DNA of 64,000 bases, from assembly GCA_017163975.1 (NCBI GenBank), contig JAFFSR010000281.1, positions 310,001 to 374,000 of the forward strand. Direction: 5' to 3'. A model generated the notes under the pieces. It made no database searches. It had not been told where the DNA came from and was given only the letters and a program-made list of their open reading frames with translations. This document shows, piece after piece, positions 47,294-61,100 of this stretch (position 1 is its first letter; every line of letters starts with the position of its first letter). The stretch is from Anastatus disparis (Eukaryota; Arthropoda; Insecta; Hymenoptera; Eupelmidae). A program made the position numbers and the translations under genes.

Positions 47294-50026
47294 TCTTCAA
47301 ATTATTATACATGTATTTTTTTACATCATAAAAAATCGAAATATCTAATATTTATTTTTTAAAAGTCTTTCAACGCACCTGTTGGCGCAAAGAATAATAA
47401 ATTTTGCAAGAAAAAAATAGAAATAAAAATAATTACTAAAGCAAAAAGAAACAAGATTATCGAATACTTTTATGACGTTAACCATATTCAATGGCCGTAC
47501 ACGTGTAATATCTCTTTTACATTAAAAAAAAAAGAGGGAAGAAAACAAAGCCAATGTTAATCAATGGCTTTAAACATGAAGAAAATAGAGAAAGTGAAAA
47601 AAAAAGAGAATTGCACATCGTCGTCATGTAAACTAGATGAACCGTATACACACAATGTATAGTTTCTACGTCATCAATTTATAGACAACCTCCAGCGTCT
47701 CTCTTTTTTATCGTCATTTACGGATATCAACCTTATACGTAAAAGGGGTACTTTTTCTCACTTTTTTTTTTCCTCGCTACAATATTATCTACGTCTATTT
47801 TCTTTCTCTATCACTTTATTCTCTAGCTTTCTTTTTGTCTTTTTTTGCCCTTGCCCGTATCTTAACCTTCGTATTCTTGTTTCTTCTTCTAAAACCAAAG
47901 AAACGTATATAGAGTCTCAGGGAAATAAAGAGCGCATCGCCTACGCTTTGTACTTTACTTGACATTGAAGTTTTTACTTCGGTGTTTCCTTTTTTTTTTC
48001 TTTAGAATAAAACTCTATATACCTTTGCGTTAAATAGGATGTACCGTTATATGGGTTAAATCAATGTAGGAAGTTAATGTTTTTTTGTATCTTAATCAAT
48101 TAGTAAATAGAATTTTCGAAAATTTTGGATATTAATTTTATTCGAATTTCGAATTTTATTTCACGCATGAAAGTGATTTGGAACTGCATATGACATGGAA
48201 TCATAAATGAAACAATTAAATATTTTAAAAAATATTAAATTTTATTGTATTATGATTCAAACATTAATTAAATTTTACTGTAACTAAATTTATTGCGCGT
48301 TTTGGTTTTGAATTATTAAAAAATTTTTTTTAAATACTAAATTTGATTTTATATTGTTACTGATAACACCCCTTTGATAGAATTTTTATTTTTTTATGCA
48401 TCTTTTTTTAACTCTTAATACTTTCTATTCTATTTCAATTAAAGAATCATGCTAAAAATTTAAAATAATACGTAAAATTATAAAATTAGTGAAACAAAAC
48501 TAAATCGTAAATATAGTACATGTCTAGCCTGAACTAGAAGTTACCACTTATGTACATATTTTTTAATATTATTACAAATATTATAAAAAAAAAACATATG
48601 TTATATTTTTGTAAAAATTAAAAATTTACTAGATTTCCATTAAAAAACTAAAGTAGAATAAAGTATAATAGATGAAGTTAATAAAATTTTATTAAGCACT
48701 ACATTTATGTCAAAAATTAAATAGAAGATTTAATTTTTATTTTTTATATCACCAAGACATTTCTATGAATCAGAAGAAAAAGCTTTTATCGGCTTTGGAT
48801 TTCTAAAAACTAAAGGACCGTCCAATATAATCAATAAGATTGAAATAACTTCTATACCGGTAGCAAAATTTTCTACGAAAAAAGTTTTTTAACTGGACCA
48901 ACATTTCATAAAATATTAAAGTAAATAAAAGTCATGGAGTAGTTCGTAGAATTTTTCTATTTGTTTTATACGAAGTAATACTTTTCTCAGATAATAATAA
49001 AAAAAAATTCTTCTTGATATGATTTATAATAAAACCTAGTTTATAAAATATTGCGTACATACATATATGCCTAACGGATAAAGTATTGTTTCAGTGAAAT
49101 AAAAATGAATCTTCGCATTTCTATGAATACAAATGCAGTATATATCCATTGTTTTAGTATAGAATTATAAATAAATTCTTTTTGTCCTTATGTTTTAAAT
49201 ACTGTGCCAAATCTATGGCAATATCTTTTTCTTTATTCTTCAGTTTCATAACAATATGTTCTTCAATCCTTTATTTTAATATAATTCCAATAGAATGAAG
49301 AAATTTTTTTATTATTTAATTCTAATTTTAATCTGAACCCATATAGATTTTAATACTCAAACAGTAAGATTTCTTCGCTTGTGTTATACAAACTATCAAT
49401 ATCATAACTCATATCCATCAATATACACTTGGGATACAATGTATAACCTGAAAAGTATTAAACACATCGATAAATTAATAATTTAATGCTCAAATTGGCT
49501 AAATTGGCTCTATAAAACAATGAGCCGATCACCAAAAATAATATTAGTCTTTATATCTTATTTTTTTATTTACGAGCATCGCATGTAGCTATAAAATAAA
49601 ATACTCGAACTGTTGGTATACGTATATGTAGAGTAGATCGATTTCACACCGATTAATTTTATTTTTTATTCCTCTTTGTATGTTTACCAAAGAGAGTCCA
49701 GGGAGTGCTTGTAAAATGATTTTTAAAGCTTTCAAAACTGCTTCCGGGTTTGATGCTTCTTCTTACGCCATTCGCTTTATAGATATAGAAAGAGAAAGAG
49801 AATATTAAAATGTTCGTTTATTTTTGTCATTATTGAATGTGATAAAATTTAATTGAGTCAATTCAAGTAATAATAATGATTTTGTGGAGTAAAGTTTATA
49901 GATACATAATATTTAAAAAATTTAATTAATTCTTTATTGCTAATTAAATTGATACAATTTAAAAAATATTATTTTATAGTCTCTTGTGGACACTATATTT
50001 GATTAAAGATAAGCAAAGGTGCTCTT

Positions 50027-50220
50027 TTTATTTTATTTTTTATCGTAGCTATATTTCTGCTACACAATTACAGTGCCAATTAACAGAATGTTTTCAGTGT
50101 GTTTGTGAGCAAAGCACAAATCATAAAGTAATGTTTGTATCAATCGTTAGAAACCACGATTCGAACGTGGATCAAAGAATTACGAATCTATCGCTTTACC
50201 AAATTAACTAATAAAGACGT
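50027..50220 (-). mobile_element. Old SINE copy 22
   Basis: Diverged minus copy. TTTTCAGTGTGTTTGTGAGC, CACGATTCGAACGTGG and AATTACGAATCTATCGCT are still recognisable. Confidence 0.78.
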
Positions 50221-51779
50221 AGAATAAATAGTGTTTTAAAATTATCTGCCGTAATGTTTAACATTTATGAGTATACAATAATAATGACATAATGAGATAT
50301 CTATTATTTTGATTTTCTTCGATATTCAAACAATTTTCAATATATTATTAATTGACAATAATTTATATTAAATTTTAATTTTTAAAGTTTTAATTTATTT
50401 TAAATTAATTAAAAATTTATTTTTTCAATGATGATTAAATTAAGTAGAATATGCTCATGAAACAACGAATAATTAACTTAATTTCTACTTTTTCAATTAA
50501 ATAATTACACCTAAATTGTTAAATTGAAGTTCAGTTCAATTAAAATGCAATATAAATTTTATTTTTATTAAGTTCTAAAAAAGTTTTTAAAAAAATCACA
50601 TGCACTTAATGTTATTTTTAGCGAAATCTAATGTAGTTTAAATTTAAAATCGTTTCTATATTTATTTCAAAAGCAAAGTTAGAAACCACCGACGTCATCA
50701 ATTACTGATTGATAATCTTTAGCCCCGCCGCCTCTCCGGTTAAAGTTTAAAACTTCTTATTCGTAAGAATAAATTGGAAAATCAAGTTTTGCTATGCACA
50801 AAACTTTATTCGAATAATTCTTGCAATTCTTACATGATAAAATTCTGAAAACTTTTTGAAATTCTTATTCGATTCAATATACAGACAATTCTTTAAACTT
50901 TTTGTGTATATTCAATGCGAGCATTGCGGTGTATACACTCTGTGATAAATAGAATAGAACTCGGTATTTCCAACGCTATATCCAAATCCAGCTCTTACTA
51001 AGCATTATTCGCGTTAAATTGAAATCTATATAAACGTAAAGTAAGAGCTTAGTCAAAAACAAAAGGAAAATAAAGAGAAGGTACAAGAATAAAAAAAGAA
51101 AATGCTCACCTACGCAAAGTGTAAAGGTAAATCTTTAGGTCGCGGATTTTCTGTACGCCCACGTGCTGCACAAACTCGATTAAAATTATCTAGGCTTTGG
51201 AGCTCGATAAAGTGATCGACGACGTTTTCTTTCTCACTATTTTTTCGTTCCTTTTTTATTTTTACACATCATTAAATTGGTTTAATTCTAGCGGTAATTG
51301 ACGTATGGTGATTGTTCAAATATATTAGAATTTTTTTTTTTTTCGTTTGGAGTTTGTTGCGTTTTGTTTGACTTTTATGCGGGATTTTCATGGTTAGTAG
51401 AGAGAAAGGGAGGGTATGAGAAAAGCTTCGATTTTTTTTTAAGGAATGAGAAAATCCACTTAACGAGTTTTAGGTGTTAAGTGAGTTAAGGTTCAAAGGC
51501 TATTACACGTGGAGACTTTTTTTGCGTGCATTTTAGTATAATAGTTATTGAACTATAAGGCTTTTTTTCTATGAAATAAAAGGAAAAAGGGAGGAACTTG
51601 TAGTTTTTGTTACTGGCAGGATCATTAAGAATTTGATTCTGGGTGAGAATGTCGGAAAGCTTTGGCCTTCCCTCCAAGTGGTCGTGACTTGTTTACTGAT
51701 AATGTAGAAATTTATCATATTACATCTTAATTGAGCATTGGTTAAACATAAAGATTAATATTTCTTTTTTTTTTTTAAT

Positions 51780-51941
51780 TTATTTAACATTGCTGTATTT
51801 ATGCTATTATCGCGATGCTAATTAGCGATGGAGATTGTCAGTGTGTTTGTAAACAAAGCACATGTACGTAACTAGGATTCGAACTCGGGACCTCAAGATT
51901 ACAAATCCATCGCTCAACTGACTGAGCCACTGACGACCTCT
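51780..51941 (-). mobile_element. SINE copy 23, core deleted
   Basis: Minus copy missing about 30 bp between CACATGTACGTA and AGGATTCGAACTCGGG. The rest, including TGACTGAGCCACTGACGACC, is intact. Confidence 0.9.
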
Positions 51942-52703
51942 TATAAGGATTATTTTAATATTTAAGTTGCATAAAACAAATGAATTATTCCAATTTAACA
52001 GTAATTTCGAAAGTTATTTAAATATTTATTTTACATATTATAAAAAAATATATGATTTAAAAAAAAATTAACTTCATGATAAAAAAACGTTCGATATAAT
52101 TTATAAAAATAAATTTTATTTTTCACAATTTATTTATAATTTATAATTGTTATTAAGCTTAACAAAATATTTCCTACAATTGAACGACCGAGCTTGACAG
52201 CATTGCACGAAACACATGGCAGGTTATTTGAGAAATTACTTTAAGAATAGTTTCATCGATGCGGAAATAGTATTCATATTATTATTGAAAAGAAAACATT
52301 GACTTATGCGCACTTACGTGACTTCAAGATATTTATATATACAGCCAGTGTAGCGAAATTTTTTAGTAAACAAATGTTTAATTATCTTTTTTATTCTTGC
52401 CAATAAATGGTAATATTTAATTTGAAAAGTTATAAATTTTTCTTAATTTTATTTTCATACATCTAATTGTTTGTTTATTAAATATTTAAGAGAAGCTTAG
52501 TTTTTTGGAATTTTAAAACGAATAGAAATTTTCATTTCTATAGGAAAAAAATATTCTAATTTAAAGTTTTTAAATAATTATATTTTACTAAATTCAACTG
52601 TTCTCTATTTGTTTTATCAATAGAATTAATATAATAAAGTATAATTTTAAATTAAGTAACAATAAAAAATAAAATGTATCACATGTATAATATACATAAC
52701 ATC

Positions 52704-52902
52704 GAGGTCGTCAGTGGCAGTCGGTAGATCGATGGATTTGCAATCTCGAGGTCCCGAGTTCAAATCCCGCTTTCGGCCGATTAATACAAGCACCAGTGTA
52801 CATTACAAGGGCTTTATTCACAAACACACTGACGATTTCTGTCGCTAATTAGCATCGCAATGACAACATAAAAATAGCGACGTTAAATAAAATAAAATAA
52901 AA
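52704..52902 (+). mobile_element. tRNA-derived SINE, copy 24
   Basis: Plus copy from GAGGTCGTCAGTGGCAGTCG (3-nt deletion in the A box) to TAAATAAAATAAAATAAA; it ends in TAAAA repeats rather than pure A. Confidence 0.92.
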
Positions 52903-53465
52903 AATCGTGACTAGCCTCTCTGTAAAATATTTTTTAAGTCGAATTTTAATTTCCGTCGTATTACATAAGTAAATAAATGGCATTCGTTCGAAGAAATATG
53001 ATTAAAAGAAATATTTTTACCCTCTTTTTTTTTAAATCAGAAAACAATTTTTTTTAACTCGAATTTTATTTTTAATTTTTCTCAAGATTTTTATTCAGAA
53101 TGTAATTATAAGAATTTCTTAGTTTTAATAAATTTAATCAACAAAATTTCATTTCAATAAAATCTAATATTTCATTTTCAGACTTTGTTGACGTGAAAAT
53201 TTTCAATTTAACGGATTAAGATGCAAACAAGAAATCTTTGCAATTTGCAAAGATTCATTGAATAAGAAATTCTTAAATTAATTCAAACGTCCTCCGTGCA
53301 AACTAAAAGTAATTTTTAATCTACTGAAAGTGAATTCTCGCATTTGAAGAACATTTAAGTTTTATTGATTAATATTAACTATTCATATTTTCATCTGAAT
53401 AAGTGCTTTTAAAAAAAATAATAAAATTCGAAACATTTGCATTATGTAGAACTTCTTTTTTATTT

Positions 53466-53658
53466 TATTTTTTTAACGTTGCTGTATTTAATGCTATCAT
53501 TATGATGCTAATTAGCGATGGAGGTTGTCAATGTGTTTGTGAACTTCTGCACATGAACGTACAGTGGTGCTTGTATCAATCAGCCGAGAGCGGGATTTAA
53601 ACTCTGGACCTCGAGGTTACGAATCCATCCCTCTACCGAATGAGCCACTGACGACTTT
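53466..53658 (-). mobile_element. tRNA-derived SINE, copy 25
   Basis: Full-length minus copy: TTTTAACGTTGCTGTATTTA, core, mutated B box complement GGGATTTAAACTC, and GAATGAGCCACTGACGAC. Confidence 0.92.
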
Positions 53659-54704
53659 CAATGTAAAACTTATTTTTGCATACTAATATACGTAAGTGAA
53701 AATTAGAATTAAAAAATCAGTCAATTTTAGTAAAGTGTAAATAAAAAATAATTAAATTTAAAAAAATCATGCAGTCTTTGATTTAATTGTCATTTTCACA
53801 ATAATTTTCAATGAGTATAATAGTTGAGATCATTTATTTTTTAGTCAATTAACCTTTATTCTTGAATACATGTGTAAATAATTTCCTAGAAAGTTAACTT
53901 TATTTTTCGCCGGAGTTTATTCTTCGGGCGATTTTTAAATACGTCACGAATAAAAGTGGCCTACATATTGACAATATCAGTATCTATATAAAATCGAAAC
54001 TACTGGACTACCGGATTTCGCTGTTAAGTTATCAAAAAAAAGTATCTAGTAAAGCTTCATCAAATATGTGACCTAAAAAGGTCGTAATGTTTCCTTGTAA
54101 GGTCTATAAATAATAATAAAAAAAATATCCAATTAGAATAACTTACGTTTTGCACGATACTAAAATAGAGATAATTATAAAAATAATTTAAATAAAATAT
54201 TATAATTTTATGTTAAAATTTGTTGTTAAATTCAAATTATTAAAATTTTTACTTATTAGAATATGATGGTAAAAATTTTACATCTAATATTTGACGTGTT
54301 GAAATAAAATCATAAGATTTTAATAAAAAATCTCAGTAAAAACTTTGAAAAACAATTCCTGGAAGAAAAAAACAAAAATTATAAAATCGATTTATTCATA
54401 TGAGAAATAATGAATTTTCAATTTAAATAACACGTTTAATCCTTCGATACTTTTAATTCTAATAAACAGTAATTTAGAAAAGCTAAAAATCCTCTTAAAA
54501 TTGCAATAAAAAAATTCGAATTTTTTAACCAATTAACACTGTACACAAACATCCCTCAAATCACATATCTCTACAATGTATACATGTATGCGTATTTGAG
54601 ACAATATATAAAGTAAGAAAGAAAGAGTAAAGAGAGTTAAAAAAAGAGAAGTTTATAAGGCGCTTGCGTCGCAATACATAAAACGTCTGCGCGAGTTGAA
54701 GCGG

Positions 54705-54742
54705 GTATATAAGTAAGCCCGGGCGTCGTGACGCTTCCAGAC
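54705..54742 (+). promoter_or_regulatory. TATA promoter of the SBK-like kinase gene
   Basis: TATATAAG at 54706-54713 lies in a GC-rich patch. TTCCAG (54735-54740) is about 31-33 nt downstream; a closer initiator match, TTCAGA, sits at 54747 but is further away. The first coding exon begins 400 bp downstream, giving a long, apparently unspliced leader. Confidence 0.55.
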
Positions 54743-55146
54743 GCGATTCAGAGCGCAAAGCATAAAAAAGCTCCTAAGCATTAGAAGATAAGCTCTTCTC
54801 TATAACAATTTTATTGAAATAAAAAAAAAAGATAACAATGTAAACGATTAATTAAAAAGTTTTAAAAAAATATCTGATTAAATTAATTGTTGCATTTAAC
54901 ATTTGATTGATGAAAAAGTGAATTATTCATTGATAAATATCAATGATTAGTGGATCAGTGATTTATTTTAATTCGAACGGTACATTGAGTGAAATCGACG
55001 TTTTAACAAGTGATTGTTAAATTAAAACTGTTGATAATCTAACCATTGTGACTGATTATCGAGTAAAAAAATAAAAGAACGAAGAACTAATAACCAAAGA
55101 TAAAAAAAGTGATAATTGAGGCATTAAAAGAAAATAAGCAAAGCTA

Positions 55147-58100
55147 ATGGTTATCATAACGTCGTCCTCTCATCAGGACTCTTATCGTGGACGATCTTTC
55201 GACAGCCAATCGCAGAAGGTAAATATAAATTTTTTAAAAAAATTCAATATTTTCGTTTATATTTATCCATTTAAAATTTTCCTAGAACACTAATTTATAA
55301 CTCTTTTATTATCGATGACCGCTTTAAACGTATTAGCCAAATGAAAAGTTTTAAAAATTAAAATAGATATGACAAACAAAATTGTTATATATATTCTAGT
55401 GTATATATATAAATGTTCGATGAAAGAGAAAAGTAAAAAATAAGTATGGGTAAGCAAAACACATGTTATGATCTGTTTAAGAAAAAACCGGTAGTAACTG
55501 GACAAGAAAATTTTAATAATCCTCTTCTTCTTTATTTTTCATTTCGTTTATTTTGTGAAAAACATATTCGTTTCGATAAATCAGACTTATGGATCTTTAT
55601 GCAAAAAAGGAGAGATGAGTTTTATTAATAAAAAAATTTTACATTTTTATATTAATTTAAGGATTAAGCTAGAAATTTAAACAAATTGATTTATCATGCG
55701 AAAATGTAATACCAATTAATGTATTATATAGATTATTAAATATTAATTTAATATTAAACGTGTATTAATATTTAGTTAAAATAAATAAATTAAATTATTC
55801 TGCTTGTATTTTTTTTCAAATTTATAATAATTTAAAATAAAAATTCAATTATTTATGCATTTAATAGATTATTATAATTTATTATTGTTGTTTAAAATTT
55901 TCAATTATTTAAACTAGTGAAAAAAGTAGACTGATAACTATTTCTTCATATTGTAATGATGCAGTAATCGAAAAATCATACAAATCTTTTTTATATAATT
56001 AAAATTTAAGAAAACATTGTAGCACGATTAGTGTATAAAAAAAGATTATCCCATCATAAAGTATATCCCCGTCATCCGCACCACTTCATCATAGCCGTCT
56101 AATGCATACAATGTAGTGAGGGAAAAGACACGTGTGAAATAAAGAAATTTTCCGTTATAAAAAAACGGTTTTATAAAAATATCTCGTACAATTTTTAAAT
56201 TTAATTTGAAAAGACAAAATATAAAAAAATTGTAAAAATAAAAGTCCAATTGTTTCGTACGAGTGTCTATTTTATCTAAAAAGAATATTTGGGTTGATTC
56301 CATCTTCAATGTATACCACTTCTTCTGCTCTCTATGTTATTATCGATTGCTGTAGCATCCATGAGATAGAGAAAGAGAGCTAGAGCAAAGGAAAGGATGT
56401 TATAACTGACCTCGGATCACATGGCGCCCGTATATTTAAACTTTTTATCATGCAATAATGTCAGATCTTTTAATTTCATATATATTTTTTGTATGTGTGT
56501 ATGTATGTATGTTTTCCATGAATGATGAAATATTCATTTAATTGTAACAACGATGATGAGGGTATTTGTTAACGTAATGAATGAAACATTTTAGATCAGA
56601 AGGATTTAAATGACGTGACTTTTTTTCAATTATCGCATACTGATATTTCGTAAACATGTGGAGATTTTCATATATACGGGTAATTGAAGGGGTTTAATGA
56701 ATCGTTTGTTTAATAATGAAGTCTGATGCCTTCTTTTGAGGATTCAATTTGTATAATGATTATATCAATTGCGCCGATGGCATTGTATGATACCAAATCG
56801 TTTGGATTTCTTTCAATGCAAAAAGACTCATTATAAATATTAAAATAAAAATACAATTTGCTCTTATTTAGATTGTGTATGTATATATCATTTACATTTT
56901 TAATTTATAGATTCAACAATTTAATATATTTATTAGCCTTATTTTATAATGATTTATTTATCAATTTCAATATCCGTAACACTTTATTAAATATTTCCAT
57001 AATTATATGCAAAAAAATGAAAGATCTTTGATTATCGCCTAATTCGGTCATCCAAATGAATATCTCTGCCATCTCCTTTAAAACCATATCATTCATCTAA
57101 TTCAATTTGCAATTATAAACCGTGCTGGCGTACGTGCGTGCTTACGCGCACTTTAATTCTCTCTTTCTTTTCCCCTGGCGAGATTCCAAAAATATGGAAG
57201 TTTATTATACATGCTCAGCCAAAAAGAAAAATTATTGATTATGTCTTAAGGTAATTAGTTTTTTTTTTTCTCTTTATTCTTTTCTTTTATATCTTTGTTA
57301 CCTCGTAAATCCCTCGTAACTTTCCTTTTCTTTTTTTTCGTGAACTAGCTTCGCATTTTGATTTATACATCGTTGAAGAATATTTTAAGCGCTGTTTGTT
57401 TAAACGACAAGCATTAATGCGTTTTTTTATTTGAGCTTTTATTGTAATGACGTCTTAATGCTTGCACGATGAGATTGGAAAATTACAATACAAGGAGTAA
57501 ATGTTAATTTTGATAAATTTGTACTTTAAAAAATAATGTTTCTAATTTATTTTAAAAATTATAAATTTATATGAAAATTTTATGTTGACTTGGTAATAAA
57601 ATAACCTTTTTCTGGTCATGCTTACATTAATTGAATATTATTCAATGATTATCCAATAGTGAAAATAACAATCCATCCGATGCTTATTATCATAGGGCTA
57701 AGTGAAAACACACTTAAAAGCTAAATAGTAATATTTTCTTTAATGCTTCACTTCCTTCAACCCATAAATTTCAATGACTTTTGCAGGTAATTCAAAGAGA
57801 GAATAATAAACAAACAAGCCCACTGTGAATTCATTTCTATAGATTAAAAAATTTAGCAAATTTACGAATTTACGTGTAAAAGTGCACGTAGTCTCTCCTT
57901 TAAAAACAAACAAAACTTTTAGATGTGGATTGGCATTAATAACGTTCTCTTTATTTTCATTTTACATCTCCCTGTTTACGCTAACCTTATAAATAATGAC
58001 TTTTTCAAATTATTGTTCGAATTTAGGTTCTCTTCACGTTGCATATAAATTTTACGAACGAAATTGCAATTTAACTTTAAAACTTTTTGAATTTCCTTTT

Positions 58101-61100
58101 TTTTTTTTTTTAAAGTAATATATATCTTGTTATGGATATTTTCCTGGTATTATGACTTCATATATACATCTCGAACCTAAACTTCGGTGAACAAGCTAAA
58201 AGCTTGAGAATGAAACTTTTGAACTTTGAAGTTATCTACGGCGCTTACAAGTTATTTGTAGAGTTAGTTTAATATTGTTAGGGAATATATATTGCTCTTA
58301 ATATACAGAGCGATGCAGAAGGAAACGGAAATCTTTTTTTTCAACTCCTTCCTTTGCCGATAATAAATCGTGCTTCGTTTGTTATGTTTATAAGGAATAT
58401 ATATATATATATATATATTTTGCAATCGTAGAAGTTTACCAAACGCATAAATATGTAGGCTTTCCCTTATTTTGCTTTTTTATCGAAATTCTGGTGCTTT
58501 ATTTTGTAAAGTTAACTTTTCAACATCAAAGTTGACTACTGCAATACAAAGTTAATCCAGAGTTGATTTAATACTTGTATTTCATAATACAATGCTAATG
58601 TTTTGCATAAGTAACATAATAACGTTTAAATAATAAATTTCTATACGATATCGAATAACTTTAATCACAATAACCAATGTCAATGTTGTCGTGAATTATT
58701 AAAATTCTAATAATGTTTGACATTTCCAATATAATAGTGTCAAATAAATTCTCATCGCAGATTAAGTATATTAACAAGCATTCAAATAACGTTTGAAAAA
58801 CAACCAAGCCATTGAAATCTGAAACTTCTATCCGATTAGCTTTTAATACAATATATCGTATTTCATTATTATGAACCTTCTTTCATCTCGCTTTCTCTTT
58901 CTATTTAACATAACATTGACAGTTTTTCAATTAAAGTTTGTAGGCTGATAATGAACATCCCACGTTGTCGTCATAGTTTTTCCATCGAATGGAGAAAAAG
59001 GACATTAAAAAAAAATGAAACAAAAAGATAGATGCACACGCGTAACAATCTATATATATGAAAATCTCATTTCACGAATGATCGCCTTAGATCGATATCT
59101 GTTCAGATACATTATACGCTTCAATGGTTTTATACCTACCACGAGGCATTGTTTCTGTCTATAAAAAAAGGACAACACCCATACTCTTAATTATTATTAT
59201 TATAATGGTTTTACTCGATTGTAAGTGACGTAGTTGATGACGTACGTTCCGCTTGAATTAATGATTACGCCGAGGATTACGCGCGTGCATGTCTGGTGCA
59301 ACGTAACGTTTTGTTTTTCAGGTCACCACGTTGTTATGGGCTTATACATGTATATATATTTATAGATGCTGGCTGTGTGTGTATATATCTGTGTAAAGTT
59401 TGAAATGCATTTTTCAACAAAAGGTCATTGGGTCGAATGAATGATGAGACAACGTTGTTACGACGCTGCATATATATAGTCTTTACATGCAAATCGGTCA
59501 ATCTTACGCGTTACCGTGTTATATATATATTTTTGCACTCGGAAGCAAGTAATTATGTATCCTTTTACTTCTGGCTAATCGATTTTGATATGTGAATTCT
59601 GAAAATACATGCTTCTAATTTAAGATTTTTGGCGAATATTATTGGATTTTTAATGACTTTATGACTAGGTTAATTGTGAGAACCTGCCAAATAATTAAAT
59701 AAATAGTTAAATTTTAGTGCATTTCCAAATTTAGGAGTTTGCAAAAAATTATTATCGATAAATAATATTATTCTTTCCAGTAAAAGAATCTAAGCTATTT
59801 TTTAAAAATTCTATTATAGAACAAATTGTAATGAATGTTTAAATAACAAAGGTTTTAGAATCTCAAAAATTTATCAATGAATTATAAATAAAATATTTCC
59901 TTTTTAGGTCAACAGGATAATATTTAAATTTTCTTGTCATTTTAATATCTATCAACGATAATTTTCCTGTAATATCCTTTCACACCAAACACTTTTCCTT
60001 CTATACTTTGTTTTTTTTTTTATTTTAACACAAACAAAGCACACAAATCCAACCAACACAACAGAACCCCCACTCAACACACACCCCACAAAAACGCCAC
60101 CCACACCCCCCCCCACCCCCCCAACACATCACTGAAATCACCTCTTTAGAAAAGAAAACCACAACTTAAAAATTAAAAATTAAAACGCACACCCACAGAC
60201 CCCGAAAGCCCCCGACAGCCCCAAAACCACCGCGGCCCACCCGCGAACACACCACCAAACCTACAACCCTTTTTAACTTTTTTATTTTCTTTTTTTTTTT
60301 TCAATAATCTTTCATTTTAATTTTTAATAAAAAAAAAAAAATATCTATATTTATCTTATACCCTTTTTTTTATCTATTTTTTACACCTATATTTTTTTTT
60401 AATTTCTTGATTTTATTATTAAACTAATAGAAAATAAAAAAAAAATAAAAATTGACCCTACATTACTCCCCAGACAACCACAACCACTCAATCCCAAAAC
60501 CACCATCCCCCACGTTAAAATTTTGTTATAAATTTTTAGTTATTTACAGTTATTTTATACTATCTCCCTTCATAAAATACCCAACTAAAACCCCCCCCCC
60601 CAGCACCCACAATATAAGTGAGCACAACCCCCCGCCGCCAACCACCTCTAATAACCAACACCGCCCAACAGAAGCCCAAGAGCAGCCCAAGTGTTGACTT
60701 ATGAATTTTTTTCTTGTTCATGTTACAGATGAAGCTGCACGAGAAGAAGGAGTCGGCCATCCATAGGATACAAGAAGTATCCTTGGAAGAACTTGACTTA
60801 ACAAAAGAGTACAATGTGGAGAAGACTTTAGGTGAAGGTAGTTTCGCCAAAATTCTTCTAGCTACTCATTACAAAACACAAACTCGAGTTGTACTTAAAG
60901 CAGTTCATCAAGAATTAACAACAGAAAAAGATTTCTTTCGGGAATATCATTATTCTTATCATCTAAGTCCACATCCAAATATTTTATGCTCATATGCAGT
61001 AGCTTTTAAAGCGGAAAATTGTTACGTATTTGCTCAAGAGTACGCACCGTACGGTGATCTTGCAGGCAATGTTAAGGCTGGCGGTTTAAGCGAAGATGTT

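Larger units (their letters stand above)
44339..54704. other. Ten-kb intergenic region
   Basis: No supported gene. Contents: SINE copies 19-25, the 87-bp hairpin, polypyrimidine tracts (46200-46520, 47690-48000), and GC-richer patches at 45270-45340, 46080-46170, 51100-51240 and 52180-52300. The 51.1-kb patch is open in frames on both strands. Confidence 0.5.
55219..60728 (+). other. 5.5-kb intron of the SBK-like kinase gene
   Basis: No internal exon was needed: exon 1 and exon 2 are both phase 0. It contains AT-rich DNA, GC-richer patches that may be intronic enhancers (56040-56450, 57110-57190, 59030-59560), an (AT)n tract at 58399-58418, and a strongly strand-biased C/A-rich stretch near its 3' end (60030-60705). 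No SINE copy lies in it. Confidence 0.7.

Noticed and set aside
60452..60850. Pro/Thr-rich 81-aa (+) and 96-aa (-) ORFs beside the kinase exon
   Set aside because: The first is a by-product of the C/A-rich intron tract; the second is antisense to the intron tract and the start of the kinase exon.
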